Source: an uncultured Acidimicrobiales bacterium
Lineage (GTDB): Bacteria > Actinomycetota > Acidimicrobiia > Acidimicrobiales > SZUA-35
Reading direction: 5' to 3'
Assembly: GCA_937976305.1 (NCBI GenBank)
Contig: CALJSB010000028.1
Location: forward strand, 1-64,000
DNA length: 64,000 bases
The notes beneath the pieces were generated by a model. The model saw nothing but the letters and a program-made list of their open reading frames with translations, made no database searches and was not told the origin of the DNA. Of the stretch, positions 37,914-48,739 are shown in pieces (the first letter of the stretch is position 1; each line of letters opens with the position of its first letter). The position numbers and the translations under genes are program-made.

Positions 37914-38399
37914 TCAGAGCGCAAGCTCCCACGTTTGGCCGACGAGATCGTGACCAAAGCTGTGATGAGACTCCTCGTCGACCAGCTCGAACCCATGGTG
38001 CTGGTAAATACATCTGGCGTCGGTGAGCACACTGTTCGTCCACAACCGGAGGCACGAGTAGCCGGTCGAGCGGGCGAATTCGATCACTTCGCCAACGAGA
38101 CGATTGCCGAGGCCCGTCCCACGAGCCGCAGGGTCAACGATCAACAATCGCAGCTGGGCCGTGTCCGCATCGACCGCTCGACAGAACACTGAGCCAACTC
38201 GTTCGCCGTTTCGGTGGGCGATCCACGCCCGCTCGCGCTCGGCATCGAAGTCGGTGACGAACTCGGCCAGGATTCTTGCAACAAGGGCTTCGTAGTCGCC
38301 GTTCCAGCCGAACTCGCGTGCGTAGATCTCGCCGTTGGCCATCACGACCCATCCGAGGTCGCCGGGTTCGAGATGCCTGAGCTCGACCTGTTCGCTCAC
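37914..38399 (-). CDS. GNAT family N-acetyltransferase
   Basis: LRLLIVDPAARGTGLGNRLVGEVIEFARSTGYSCLRLWT; GTG start. Confidence 0.88.
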   Translation of the reverse strand: MSEQVELRHLEPGDLGWVVMANGEIYAREFGWNGDYEALVARILAEFVTDFDAERERAWIAHRNGERVGSVFCRAVDADTAQLRLLIVDPAARGTGLGNRLVGEVIEFARSTGYSCLRLWTNSVLTDARCIYQHHGFELVDEESHHSFGHDLVGQTWELAL

Positions 38400-38426
38400 A
38401 GCCCCAGAGTAGGGCAGGCTTGGGCG

Positions 38427-39095
38427 ATGGCTGGCATGACCAAACGAACACTCAGCGCCATCTGCGCCCTCGTGGCTCTGGCGCTGATCTCGGCCAGCTG
38501 CAGCTTTGGCGACACCGGCGAAGCTGAGCTTGCAACCGAAGACGCCCGCAGTGGCATCGCCGCACTCACCCAGGACACGACCGAGTTTGTCGAGCTGGGG
38601 AACTGCCCGTTCGACCCGAGCGGCACGCTCCTGCTCCAGTCGGTGGCAGATGTCGACTCGCCTGACGTCTCCGTGGCCGTGGTGGCACCATCGACTTCGG
38701 CAACCGACGTGATCGAGAACGACGTCGGGGTGATCAACCCGTTCGTGGCCTGCGATCGCGCAGGCGACACCGGCGAATCCTTTGGCTTGGTCGTTGCTGA
38801 GCCACCGGGTGACTTTGACCGCTATCTCGACGTGCTCACCGACGCAGAGGGTGATCCCGATCGCTACACGATCGAGCGTTCCGAGTCGAGCGAACACCGG
38901 GGCGGCACGTTCGAATCGTTGTGCGTCAACGACGTGAGTGAGCCGGAGTTCAGCTGGTGCGAGGTCAACTGGATCGACGAGAACCTCCACGTGACTCTCT
39001 ACATCGGTGGGCCAGCTACGCGGCCTTCGGATCTCGACTCGATGCAGGCAGGGCTTGCTGGTGTGCTCGATCAGGTGGTCGCCAACCTGGTGTGA
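38427..39095 (+). CDS. Putative lipoprotein
   Basis: Signal with lipobox ALISASC. Confidence 0.7.
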   Translation: MAGMTKRTLSAICALVALALISASCSFGDTGEAELATEDARSGIAALTQDTTEFVELGNCPFDPSGTLLLQSVADVDSPDVSVAVVAPSTSATDVIENDVGVINPFVACDRAGDTGESFGLVVAEPPGDFDRYLDVLTDAEGDPDRYTIERSESSEHRGGTFESLCVNDVSEPEFSWCEVNWIDENLHVTLYIGGPATRPSDLDSMQAGLAGVLDQVVANLV

Positions 39096-39904
39096 AGCTG
39101 GCAAGCTACGGCGTGTCGTTCTTGTCGAAGCTGTTCTCTGGGTTGACCAGCCAGCCGTCGGTTGTGTCGGGCCCGAGAATGTCAGGGCCTCCGACATCGT
39201 CAAACGGCGCCTCTTCAATGCACCTGTTCTGGGATCTTCCGTCTCAAGATCTCGTCGAGGTTCGCGCCACCATCGAGATCGTGGTGCCGCCGCCCGCGAA
39301 CCGCTTGGTGTTCTGGGCGCTCCAGGCCAGTTTCAGCGACCGCCGGGGCCAACTCGGCGCCGGCCACTTCGGACTCCAACACCACCCCGACTACCCCGCC
39401 CGGTGCGCGATCAACTGGGGTGGCTACTACTCCAAGGCCAGTGGCCGTTCCGGTGAACTCCCCGGCTCGGCTCTTGCCGCCCCGTCGGCGTTGTCGAACC
39501 CCAACACCTGCAACTTCTCGTGGCAGGCGGGCGTGCCCTACACCTATCGCATCAGTCGCTCACCGAGGGAGGGCTGGCAGGGTTCGGTCATCGGGCCGGA
39601 TGGTGTAGAGACAGTGATCCGCGATCTCCACAGCGACGGCGACCGCCTGACGAGCCCGATGGTATGGACCGAGTCGTTCGCTCACTGCGACGACGCAAGC
39701 TCAACCGTTCGCTGGAGCAACTTCGTGGGGGTCGAGTCGAACGGTGCTCAGGTGACGCCTCGGTCGGTGCGCATCAACTATCAGAAGGAATCAGACGGCG
39801 GCTGTTCGAACACGTCGATCGAACCTCTGGGCAGCGGTTTCGCCCAGCGAACGAACGCGGCTCGTGTCCACCTCTCTGGCACCCGATTGGACGTCAGCCG
39901 ATGA
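39092..39904 (+). CDS. Hypothetical protein, GTGA-coupled to the upstream lipoprotein
   Basis: GTG at 39092 overlaps the upstream TGA; no family confidently recognised. Confidence 0.6.
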   Translation: MKLASYGVSFLSKLFSGLTSQPSVVSGPRMSGPPTSSNGASSMHLFWDLPSQDLVEVRATIEIVVPPPANRLVFWALQASFSDRRGQLGAGHFGLQHHPDYPARCAINWGGYYSKASGRSGELPGSALAAPSALSNPNTCNFSWQAGVPYTYRISRSPREGWQGSVIGPDGVETVIRDLHSDGDRLTSPMVWTESFAHCDDASSTVRWSNFVGVESNGAQVTPRSVRINYQKESDGGCSNTSIEPLGSGFAQRTNAARVHLSGTRLDVSR

Positions 39905-40467
39905 TGGTCAAGTTGGTGCAGATGCGCTTCATCGCCGGAGCGCTCGTCAGTTCGTTCGTCGGAATGGCCGTGGCCGGGTCGTCCCGCGGGTTCGGCGGCC
40001 TGCTGTTCTTGCTGGCCATCGGGTTGTGCGTGCTCGCGGCCCGAGACACCCTCCCGCCACGCACCGGTGCCGGCAACCGTGGCCCCGACCGTTTCGCGGG
40101 GCTCGGTGCGCTCATGGCGCTGGGGTCGGTGTCGCTCTTTGGGCACAAAGTCACTGCAAACTCAGCAGAGACACTCGATGCGCTGTCCCTCATCGTGGCC
40201 CCCACCGCCGGTCTCGCGACCGTGTGGTGGGCCGGGCACACCTTCTATCGAGATCGCCTTCGCTGGATGCCAACGGTGATCGGCATGGGTTGGGTGTTCA
40301 TCATGGCCGTGGCCCTGCTCATCGCTGGGTGGCAATCAAACCGAGGTTTGGCCCGCATCGAAACCGTCGCTGCCGGGGTCGGCTGCATGCTGGCCTTCAC
40401 GTTGTGCGCCAGTGGCCTCATCGGCGCAGTGAGCCAAGCCCGAGCCGGCCTGTCGAGCAACGACTGA
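39901..40467 (+). CDS. Hypothetical membrane protein
   Basis: Several hydrophobic TM segments; ATGATG start overlaps the preceding stop. Confidence 0.65.
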   Translation: MMVKLVQMRFIAGALVSSFVGMAVAGSSRGFGGLLFLLAIGLCVLAARDTLPPRTGAGNRGPDRFAGLGALMALGSVSLFGHKVTANSAETLDALSLIVAPTAGLATVWWAGHTFYRDRLRWMPTVIGMGWVFIMAVALLIAGWQSNRGLARIETVAAGVGCMLAFTLCASGLIGAVSQARAGLSSND

Positions 40468-40471
40468 GCGG

Positions 40472-41011
40472 CTACTCGACCCGGCCGCCTGAGCGCCAAT
40501 ACTCGCCACCCTCGCGATCGAGGAAGCCCTCGTCGACGAGGTAGCGGCGCAGCGTGGCAGTGTCGTCGTTGAAGGTGCGCAGCATCGAGTTGACCTGCCG
40601 TTCGCCGTACCGCTCCCCCGGCTCAAACTGCTGAGCCAAGTAGTCGAGCACGACCAGTCGCTTGGCTCGCTTGGTGGGCAGCTTCTCGAGTCGGCCATCG
40701 ACAATGGCCCGGTCGAGCACTCTCTGGTGGTCTTCGGGTTCGTCCGAGTGTTGACCCGATGGCGCAACCGGGGCGGCCTCGCGGGCTGCGAGCTTGAAGG
40801 TCTCTTCGAGAATGACATACGAGCCGTCGCTCCCCGTTTCAACCAGGCCAGAGCTGACCAGGCGTGAGAGCGCGTCGATGCCTTCGCGTTTGGTCAAGCC
40901 TGCCGTCCGACAGATGTCGTCGAGCTCGTGTGCCCCGAGGATCATGGCGGCAACGACCCGGCGACGGTCGGGTTCGGCGAGCAGAGCGGCAAGTCGGCCG
41001 GCGTCGAGCAT
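40472..41011 (-). CDS. DUF2087-domain protein with N-terminal ArsR-like HTH
   Basis: KLPTKRAKRLVVLDYLAQQFEPGERYGERQVNSMLRTFNDDTATLRRYLVDEGFLDREGGEYWR. Confidence 0.82.
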   Translation of the reverse strand: MLDAGRLAALLAEPDRRRVVAAMILGAHELDDICRTAGLTKREGIDALSRLVSSGLVETGSDGSYVILEETFKLAAREAAPVAPSGQHSDEPEDHQRVLDRAIVDGRLEKLPTKRAKRLVVLDYLAQQFEPGERYGERQVNSMLRTFNDDTATLRRYLVDEGFLDREGGEYWRSGGRVE

Positions 41012-41015
41012 CGCG

Positions 41016-41426
41016 TCAGCTCCGTTCAACCACAGGGAGCAGCCGGCTGTCGGCGAGCGCGGCCGCGCGGTGTCCCATGCCAGCGAGGTACGCCTCGTTG
41101 CTGGCAAAGGCGAAGAAGTCATCGATTGAGTTCTGTTTGATGAGCATCACGACGTCCCATCGTTCGTCTGCTGGCCCGATGAACATGTGCCCGCCGTCGC
41201 CGAGGAACGTGATCGAGCCGCCCGACTCCATCAGATAGGGCCGCGTGTGTTCGATGTAGAGGTCGTAGGCCTCGTGGCCGCTCAACGGATGAGTGGGAGC
41301 CAGTTCGGGGCTCACCGAGTAGTCCGCCACCTCGCGAAACCTCAGCAGGTTGAGCATCGTGACGGGTCCATCGATACCGCGCTCGATCAGGCGGGCCACG
41401 TTGGCGTCATCGGGGTCGAGAAACAC
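41016..41426 (-). CDS. DUF1330-like protein
   Basis: GPVTMLNLLRFREVADYS...YLMESGGSITFLGDG...WDVVMLIKQNSIDDFFAFASNEAY. Confidence 0.75.
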   Translation of the reverse strand: MFLDPDDANVARLIERGIDGPVTMLNLLRFREVADYSVSPELAPTHPLSGHEAYDLYIEHTRPYLMESGGSITFLGDGGHMFIGPADERWDVVMLIKQNSIDDFFAFASNEAYLAGMGHRAAALADSRLLPVVERS

Positions 41427-41469
41427 CCGACAAACCTACTGGGTCGTTCACGTGCCAGGCTGAGAGTTG

Positions 41470-42015
41470 ATGACTCGGGACTTCACACTCACGACGGCAC
41501 GGCTCACGATGCGTCGTTGGCAGGATGCTGATCGTGATGCGTTTGCGGAGATGAACGCCGACCCCGAGGTCATGGCCGATCTGGGTGGGCCTCTGTCGCG
41601 GGCAGCGAGTGACGCCAAGCTCGCGAGCTTCGATGCGGCCTTTGACTCACACGGCTTTGGGCGATGGCTCGTGCAGGGATCGCCGGGTGGCGAGCCCGAG
41701 TTCCTTGGCTACGCCGGCATCAAGCCGCACGATGCGTCGCACCCGCTGGGCGCACACAACGACATCGGCTGGCGACTTCGCCGACGAGCCTGGGGACACG
41801 GTTTCGCCACCGAAGCCGCCACAGCTGCGCTCGACGATGCCTTCGGGAGAGTCGGCCTCGACGCCGTGTACGCCTACACCGCAGCAGACAACATCCGATC
41901 TCAGCGCGTGATGGCCCGACTCGGCCTCGATCGCGCCGAGCAGCTCGATTTCACCATGCCCGACGAGGTCCTCGGCGAATGGCACGGTCTCGTGTGGGTC
42001 GCCTCGGCGCCTTAG
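41470..42015 (+). CDS. GNAT (RimJ/RimL-type) N-acetyltransferase
   Basis: TARLTMRRWQDADRDAFAEMNADPEVM..., GWRLRRRAWGHGFATEAATAALDDAF, N-x2-SxRVMxRLG. Confidence 0.88.
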   Translation: MTRDFTLTTARLTMRRWQDADRDAFAEMNADPEVMADLGGPLSRAASDAKLASFDAAFDSHGFGRWLVQGSPGGEPEFLGYAGIKPHDASHPLGAHNDIGWRLRRRAWGHGFATEAATAALDDAFGRVGLDAVYAYTAADNIRSQRVMARLGLDRAEQLDFTMPDEVLGEWHGLVWVASAP

Positions 42016-42021
42016 CGCTCG

Positions 42022-42186
42022 TCACGGCAAGCTCCGGTGGGTCGCAAACGGGGCGAGCGCCATCGCTGCCGACAGTAACAAGAGCGCAGCTCCCACTTGC
42101 GGGTGCACCCACATGCCGACGCAGAATCCAGCGATCAAGGCAACAACGGAACCGGCCCATGAGAGCGCGCGCCAGTGCTTCATCAT
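42022..42186 (-). CDS. Small (about 54 aa) membrane protein
   Basis: MMKHWRALSWAGSVVALIAGFCVGMWVHPQVGAALLLLSAAMALAPFATHRSLP; two hydrophobic segments. Confidence 0.5.
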   Translation of the reverse strand: MMKHWRALSWAGSVVALIAGFCVGMWVHPQVGAALLLLSAAMALAPFATHRSLP

Positions 42187-42203
42187 GCGGAGCCGATCAT
42201 CCG

Positions 42204-42899
42204 TCAGTCCTTGGTGGCCCGCAACGAGAGCGTGATCGGTGTCGGTGCGGCACCCTCGGCGAACTCCTCGAATCGGAAGCCATTGGCCGCGAACATGTTG
42301 AGCAAGGCAGCCAAGGGGAAGTGGGACGCGCCGAGCTTGTCTCGTATCCCCTCGTTGGTCCAGGAGTCCCGGGTCCAACTGTTGTCGAGGTATCCCGGCT
42401 TGATGATCACCCCGGTTGCCGGGTCACTTGCGTCAGCGAAACCACCACAGAAGCAAGGATGCACCCCGATGTGTACCAAGACGCCACCCGGCTCGAGTAC
42501 CCGGTAGATCTCTCGTAGCGTCGAGTCGTAGTCGGGCATGTCGGTGTGCGTCATCACGCTGACGACCGCCGGCACCGAGCCTGTTGCGAACGGCAACGAC
42601 GCAGCGTCGCCTTGGACGACCGGAAGCCTTGGCTTGGCGTATCCCAACATGGCGGACGAGATGTCGACGCCAACGGGATCTCGGCCAAGCGATGCGATGC
42701 GCTCGGCGTAGATACCTGTGCCGCATCCGACTTCAAGACACGTGCCGGTGCCCGGACCGAGAAGCTCGGCCAGTGCTTGGTCGATGCCGAGACGATCGGA
42801 AAAGACCGCTTCGTCGCCAACGGTTCGTTGGCGGACAAGGAACTCGTTCTCGTACCAGTCGGCGATTTCGTCGTACGGCGCTGCGGTCGGCATGGCCAC
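42204..42899 (-). CDS. Class I SAM-dependent methyltransferase
   Basis: CLEVGCGTGIYAERIASLGRDPVGVDIS; EIYRVLEPGGVLVHIG. Confidence 0.88.
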   Translation of the reverse strand: MAMPTAAPYDEIADWYENEFLVRQRTVGDEAVFSDRLGIDQALAELLGPGTGTCLEVGCGTGIYAERIASLGRDPVGVDISSAMLGYAKPRLPVVQGDAASLPFATGSVPAVVSVMTHTDMPDYDSTLREIYRVLEPGGVLVHIGVHPCFCGGFADASDPATGVIIKPGYLDNSWTRDSWTNEGIRDKLGASHFPLAALLNMFAANGFRFEEFAEGAAPTPITLSLRATKD

Positions 42900-42943
42900 G
42901 ACACTATTCGCCGACGGCGAAGCCCGGCGATCCGCCTACCCGC

Positions 42944-44176
42944 TCAGTTCGTTGACGATCGGCGCTCTTGCTGGCGCCGGCGCTCGCGTCGAGCAATGGC
43001 CGACAGGTGCACCTCGTCTGGCCCATCGGCGATTCGCAGGCCCCGCAGGTTGGCGTACCACCGGGCAAGCGGGGTGTCTGGGGAGACCCCGGCCGCGCCG
43101 TGGACTTGGATCGCTCGATCAACAACGGTGGTCGCGGTTCGCATTACCTGCACCTTGATCACCGACATTTCAGGAGCGGCAGCCTTGTCTCCGTCGCGAT
43201 CCATCACGCCTGCGGTTCGCAGGGTGAGCAGCCGAGCGGCATCGATGTCGATACGGGCTTCGGCGATCCAATCTTGAATGTTGGCGCGATCAGCAACGGG
43301 CGCACCGAACGTCACTCGATCTTCGGCCCGCTCGCACAACAGGCTGAGCGCGGCCTCAGCCAGCCCAATGGTCCGCATGCAGTGGTGCACCCGAGCCGGG
43401 CCGAGTCGAGCCGGGCCGAGTCGAGCCTGGCCGATGGCAAATCCGCCACCGACATCGCCCAACACCGCCTCGGCCGGCAGACGGACTCGATCGAAGCGCA
43501 GCTCGCAATGGCCGTGCGGGTCGACGTAGCCAAACTTCGACAGGTTCCGCACCACCTCGAGTCCTTCTGCGTCTCGGGGAACCACAAACACGGTGTGACG
43601 GCGGTGCGACGATGCGTCTGCGTCGGTTTGGGCCATCACCAGGAGGTAGCCGCAGTTGGGGTGAAGCACGCCCGAGATCCACCACTTGCGGCCCTCCAGA
43701 ATCCAGTCGGAGCCATCGCGAGCGGCCGTCATCGCGATGTTTGACGCGTCCGATGATGCAACGTCTGGCTCGGTCATTCCGAAAGCCGACCGAATCTCGC
43801 CGTCGAGCTGTGGCTCGAGCCAACGACCTCGCTGTTCAGTAGACCCGAATGCAATCAGCGCATCACCGTTGATACTCGACGGCGCATCGCAGTTCAGCGC
43901 TTCTTGCAGCACAGGGCTGGTGCCCATCGCTTCCGCCAGGGGCGCGTAGTCGGTCATGGGCAACGCCGGGCCGTAGTCGGGGTGGCGAACACACAGATTC
44001 CACAGCCCAGCTGCTTTGGCCTTCACCTTGAGGTCCTCCATCGCTGATGGCTGGACCGTCGGCTCAGTCTCATGCTGTTCGAGGATCGATGCCTCAACCG
44101 GGGCGACCTCCTCGCGGCGAAAGGCATCGAGCTGGTCGAGAAGCTGCTGGGCCCGCTCGCTTGGTTGATCGTTCAC
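42944..44176 (-). CDS. Acyl-CoA dehydrogenase family protein
   Basis: FGMTEPDVASSDASNI, EGRKWWISGV, RLGPARVHHCMR, QVHGAAGVSPDTPLARWYANLRGLRIADGPDEVH. Confidence 0.92.
   Translation of the reverse strand: MNDQPSERAQQLLDQLDAFRREEVAPVEASILEQHETEPTVQPSAMEDLKVKAKAAGLWNLCVRHPDYGPALPMTDYAPLAEAMGTSPVLQEALNCDAPSSINGDALIAFGSTEQRGRWLEPQLDGEIRSAFGMTEPDVASSDASNIAMTAARDGSDWILEGRKWWISGVLHPNCGYLLVMAQTDADASSHRRHTVFVVPRDAEGLEVVRNLSKFGYVDPHGHCELRFDRVRLPAEAVLGDVGGGFAIGQARLGPARLGPARVHHCMRTIGLAEAALSLLCERAEDRVTFGAPVADRANIQDWIAEARIDIDAARLLTLRTAGVMDRDGDKAAAPEMSVIKVQVMRTATTVVDRAIQVHGAAGVSPDTPLARWYANLRGLRIADGPDEVHLSAIARRERRRQQERRSSTN
43397..43426. repeat. Perfect 15-bp x2 tandem duplication within the acyl-CoA dehydrogenase gene
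   Basis: CGGGCCGAGTCGAGC twice; encodes ARLGP-ARLGP. Confidence 0.9.
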
Positions 44177-44189
44177 TGTGCGACCTCGT

Positions 44190-44615
44190 CTATTCGTCGA
44201 CGGCCAGATAGGCCTGCGTCAGCCAATCAAGCAGCTGGTCATCAATCTCTGACACGTCCGCCACGTTGACAACGTGGTACCACAGGCCACCGCTGCCCGA
44301 CCCGCTTGCGTTGATGACCTTGCGAGACAGTCGGGGCGACGTCAGCTTCTCGGGCAGCTTGAACGTGACGGCAACCCACTTCTTCTTTGGTCGAAGTTCT
44401 ACGACGACCGGGCCGTTCTTGAAGAAGATGCCGACCTGCACCGCTTCGATCGTGACGTCGCCGATCGACAACAGGTGCTCACTTACGATGTCGTAGATCG
44501 GCCGTTCCCGTTCGTGGCTCGATGCGAAGAACTCTTCGAGGCTCAGCCCCGGCGCGCACATGTGGCTCTGGTTTGTCTTGCCGAACGGTCGATCACACTC
44601 CTGACACGTCCACAT
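44190..44615 (-). CDS. DUF5655-like protein with N-terminal zinc-ribbon-like motif
   Basis: MWTCQECDRPFGKTNQSHMC...; C-terminal DUF5655-like sequence. Confidence 0.7.
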   Translation of the reverse strand: MWTCQECDRPFGKTNQSHMCAPGLSLEEFFASSHERERPIYDIVSEHLLSIGDVTIEAVQVGIFFKNGPVVVELRPKKKWVAVTFKLPEKLTSPRLSRKVINASGSGSGGLWYHVVNVADVSEIDDQLLDWLTQAYLAVDE

Positions 44616-44694
44616 CTCGCCAGCTTTGCACGCCAGCCGAGCGTTGGTCGACGGCGTTGGCGATGTCGGCGGTGTCGGCGGTGCGAAAACGAGC

Positions 44695-44720
44695 TTGGCC
44701 GGCCCCGAAGGACCGGCCAA
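44695..44720. terminator. Hairpin TTGGCCGG...CCGGCCAA downstream of groEL
   Basis: 8-bp perfect arms. Confidence 0.35.
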
Positions 44721-44803
44721 ACCACGTTCTTGCACTGTTCTGGAGGCATGCACCGACGGAAACGCCGGTGGCAGACTCCAGAACGGGGAATCCCCGGGGG
44801 GAT

Positions 44804-46441
<1,638 letters not shown>

Positions 46442-46729
46442 TTACTTGACGATCGCGAGCACGTCGCGAGCGTTGAGAATCAGGAGATCTTCGCCATCAA
46501 TAGCGATCTCGGTTCCGCCGTACTTCGAGTAGACGACTGTGTCACCGGTGCTCACATCCATGGGGATGAGGTCTCCGGACTCAGAGCGACGGCCGCCGCC
46601 GACAGCAAGGACTTCGCCCTGCTGGGGTTTCTCTTTTGCGGTGTCAGGAATGACAAGGCCGCTTGCCGTTGTTGATTCGGCGTCGTTGGGTCGGACAATG
46701 ATCCGATCCTCAAGTGGTTGCAGGTTCAT
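46442..46729 (-). CDS. groES: 10 kDa chaperonin
   Basis: [46 protein letters not shown]. Confidence 0.97.
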   Translation of the reverse strand: MNLQPLEDRIIVRPNDAESTTASGLVIPDTAKEKPQQGEVLAVGGGRRSESGDLIPMDVSTGDTVVYSKYGGTEIAIDGEDLLILNARDVLAIVK

Positions 46730-46750
46730 GCGCAGGTCGCCTCCGTGGCG

Positions 46751-46777
46751 TTAGCACTCTCTATGGACGAGTGCTAA
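46751..46777 (-). promoter_or_regulatory. CIRCE element (HrcA operator), perfect 9-9-9 inverted repeat
   Basis: TTAGCACTC-TCTATGGAC-GAGTGCTAA, 21 bp upstream of groES. Confidence 0.97.
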
Positions 46778-46805
46778 TGCTAAGGGGGCCGCCCCGCTGG
46801 TCCAA
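46777..46805 (-). promoter_or_regulatory. Candidate groES promoter TTGGAC-17-TAGCAT abutting CIRCE
   Basis: Minus strand TTGGAC (46800-46805), 17-nt spacer, TAGCAT (46777-46782). Confidence 0.5.
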
Positions 46806-46812
46806 CCTCGAT

Positions 46813-47826
46813 TTACGCGTTCTGCTTTTCGGTCTCGAGGCGGCGGTTCTTGGCCTCGCTGAACACGACAGCGCCAACGAGCATCGCCACGATGATGGCG
46901 AGCGAGATGAATGTGTTGAGGTGGTACCAGCGGCTGATCGTCATCTTGATGCCGACAAAGATCAGGATGCCGCCAAGACCATGCGACAGATAGTGGAACC
47001 GCTCGCGAGCGTTGGCCAACAAGAAGTACATCGCACGTAGGCCGAGGATGGCGAAGGCATTCGAGGCAAACACGATGAAGGGTTCGTTGGACACGGCGAG
47101 CACGGCGGGAACTGAGTCGAAAGCGAAGACGACGTCGGTGAGCTCGATGACGATGAGGGCGGCGAAGAGCGGCGTGGCGTGCTTGACGCCGTCGATCACC
47201 GTGAAGAAGTTCTGGCCGTCGAGTTCTTCGGATACGGGCATGAACCGTTTCAACGTGCCCAGTCCAGCCGTTGAGGTGTTCTCGCCCTCGTCTTCTCGGT
47301 GACGAATGATCTTGAGTCCGCTCCAGATGAGAAACAGGCCAAAGAACACCAGTACGAAGGCGAACCGCTTGATCAGTTCGCTACCGATCAAGATGAAGAC
47401 AAGCCGCAGCACGAGGGCGCCGAAGATGCCCCAGAACAGCACCCGGTGCTGATACTTGAGCGGGATCTTCATGGTCGAGAACAAGATCGACCACACGAAG
47501 ACGTTGTCGATGCTGAGCGATTTCTCAATCAAATAGCCAGAGATGTATTCGCCGAATGCCGCTCCGCCATCGTCGCCGAAGCCGAGCAGCACGACGATTG
47601 AGAAGGCAAGGCCGAACCCAATCCACACGAGCGTTTCCATCGTTGCTTCTCGGGGAGACGATTCGTGGTTGTCGCGGTGTCGGTACAGGTCGGCTGCGAG
47701 CATCAGCGAGATCACCACAGCGAGCCCGATCCACCAGTTGACGCCTACGTCGAGATCAACGAAGTTGTCGCGTTCGGATTCAACAGCGAACATGAGGTTC
47801 GCAGCAGCGGGCAGCGGGGGCATCAC
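46813..47826 (-). CDS. TerC family integral membrane protein
   Basis: EYISGYLIEKSLSIDNVFVWSILF, LIVIELTDVVFAFDSVPAVLAVSNEPFIVFASNAFAILGLRAMYFLL. Confidence 0.95.
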   Translation of the reverse strand: MMPPLPAAANLMFAVESERDNFVDLDVGVNWWIGLAVVISLMLAADLYRHRDNHESSPREATMETLVWIGFGLAFSIVVLLGFGDDGGAAFGEYISGYLIEKSLSIDNVFVWSILFSTMKIPLKYQHRVLFWGIFGALVLRLVFILIGSELIKRFAFVLVFFGLFLIWSGLKIIRHREDEGENTSTAGLGTLKRFMPVSEELDGQNFFTVIDGVKHATPLFAALIVIELTDVVFAFDSVPAVLAVSNEPFIVFASNAFAILGLRAMYFLLANARERFHYLSHGLGGILIFVGIKMTISRWYHLNTFISLAIIVAMLVGAVVFSEAKNRRLETEKQNA

Positions 47827-47919
47827 CCCACCATTCTGGCCCCTCGAGCGGTTGATCGGACGGAAGCCCGCTCAGAACTCTGTCGATCGGCACAACCGGC
47901 TGCCTCTACGGTGCAGATC

Positions 47920-48675
47920 ATGACGACAGCCTCCCCGAGTTCCGCCCCCGGCCCGACGTTCGATCCCGCAACGGTCGAGGCCGTGGTGTTCGACATCGGT
48001 GGGGTATTCACCTACCCCCACTTTGGTCCGGTCGAGGCCAAGCTGACCGAGCTCGGGCTCGACCTTCCCGGCGACCAGACCGCTTACCGGAAGGCCCACC
48101 ACGTCGGCGTTCACGCGTTGGCTAACGCCACGGGGCCATTCGATGAGTTCGACGAACGGCTCCAGGATTTCTGGAAGGTGTACGACGATGCCTACGCCCG
48201 ATCGCTCGGCGTTCCGGACGAACATCTCGACGCCAGTCGGGTTGCCATTCGTGGGGCCTGGAATTGGCCCCACCAAGAGAACATCGAGGCCTTCCACCGT
48301 CTGCACGCCACCGGCATGCCAACCGCCATCGTGTCGAACAACAGCGGCACAGCACCCGAGCAGATGATCGAGCACGGGGTCTGCCAGGTGCAGGCGGGCG
48401 GGCCGCTCCCCCGGGTGCACGCCATCATCGACTCATCGCTCGTTGGTGTGGCAAAGCCCGATCCGATGATCATGGCTCCTGCGCTGTACGCCCTCGGGGT
48501 CGAGGCGGGCAACGCGTTGTACGTCGGTGACACCGTGCAGGCTGACGTCATCGGCGCACGCAATGCCGGCATGCAGGTCGTGCAACTCGACCCGTTCGAC
48601 ACCCACGCCGACTACACCCACACCCGACTACCTGACGTCGCCACCATCGTCGACCAGCTGGCCTCCGCCTCCTGA
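47920..48675 (+). CDS. HAD superfamily (HAD-IA) hydrolase
   Basis: VVFDIGGVFTYPHFG, IVSNNSG, GVAKPDPMI, LYVGDTVQADVIGARNAGM. Confidence 0.9.
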   Translation: MTTASPSSAPGPTFDPATVEAVVFDIGGVFTYPHFGPVEAKLTELGLDLPGDQTAYRKAHHVGVHALANATGPFDEFDERLQDFWKVYDDAYARSLGVPDEHLDASRVAIRGAWNWPHQENIEAFHRLHATGMPTAIVSNNSGTAPEQMIEHGVCQVQAGGPLPRVHAIIDSSLVGVAKPDPMIMAPALYALGVEAGNALYVGDTVQADVIGARNAGMQVVQLDPFDTHADYTHTRLPDVATIVDQLASAS

Positions 48676-48689
48676 ACCAGCAAGTTCAC

Positions 48690-48736
48690 GAACTGGCAGA
48701 TTTCTGCACGAGGGCCGAGCACGAATCTGCCAATTC
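48690..48736. terminator. Long intergenic hairpin between convergent HAD and tsaD genes
   Basis: GAActGGCAGATT ... AATCTGCCaaTTC; TGGCAGATT/AATCTGCCA arms perfect. Confidence 0.6.
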
Positions 48737-48739
48737 GGT

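Noticed and set aside
38400-39218. N-terminal extension of the GNAT ORF (434 aa in track)
   Set aside because: Overlaps the lipoprotein gene; the GTG at 38399 gives a normal GNAT length.
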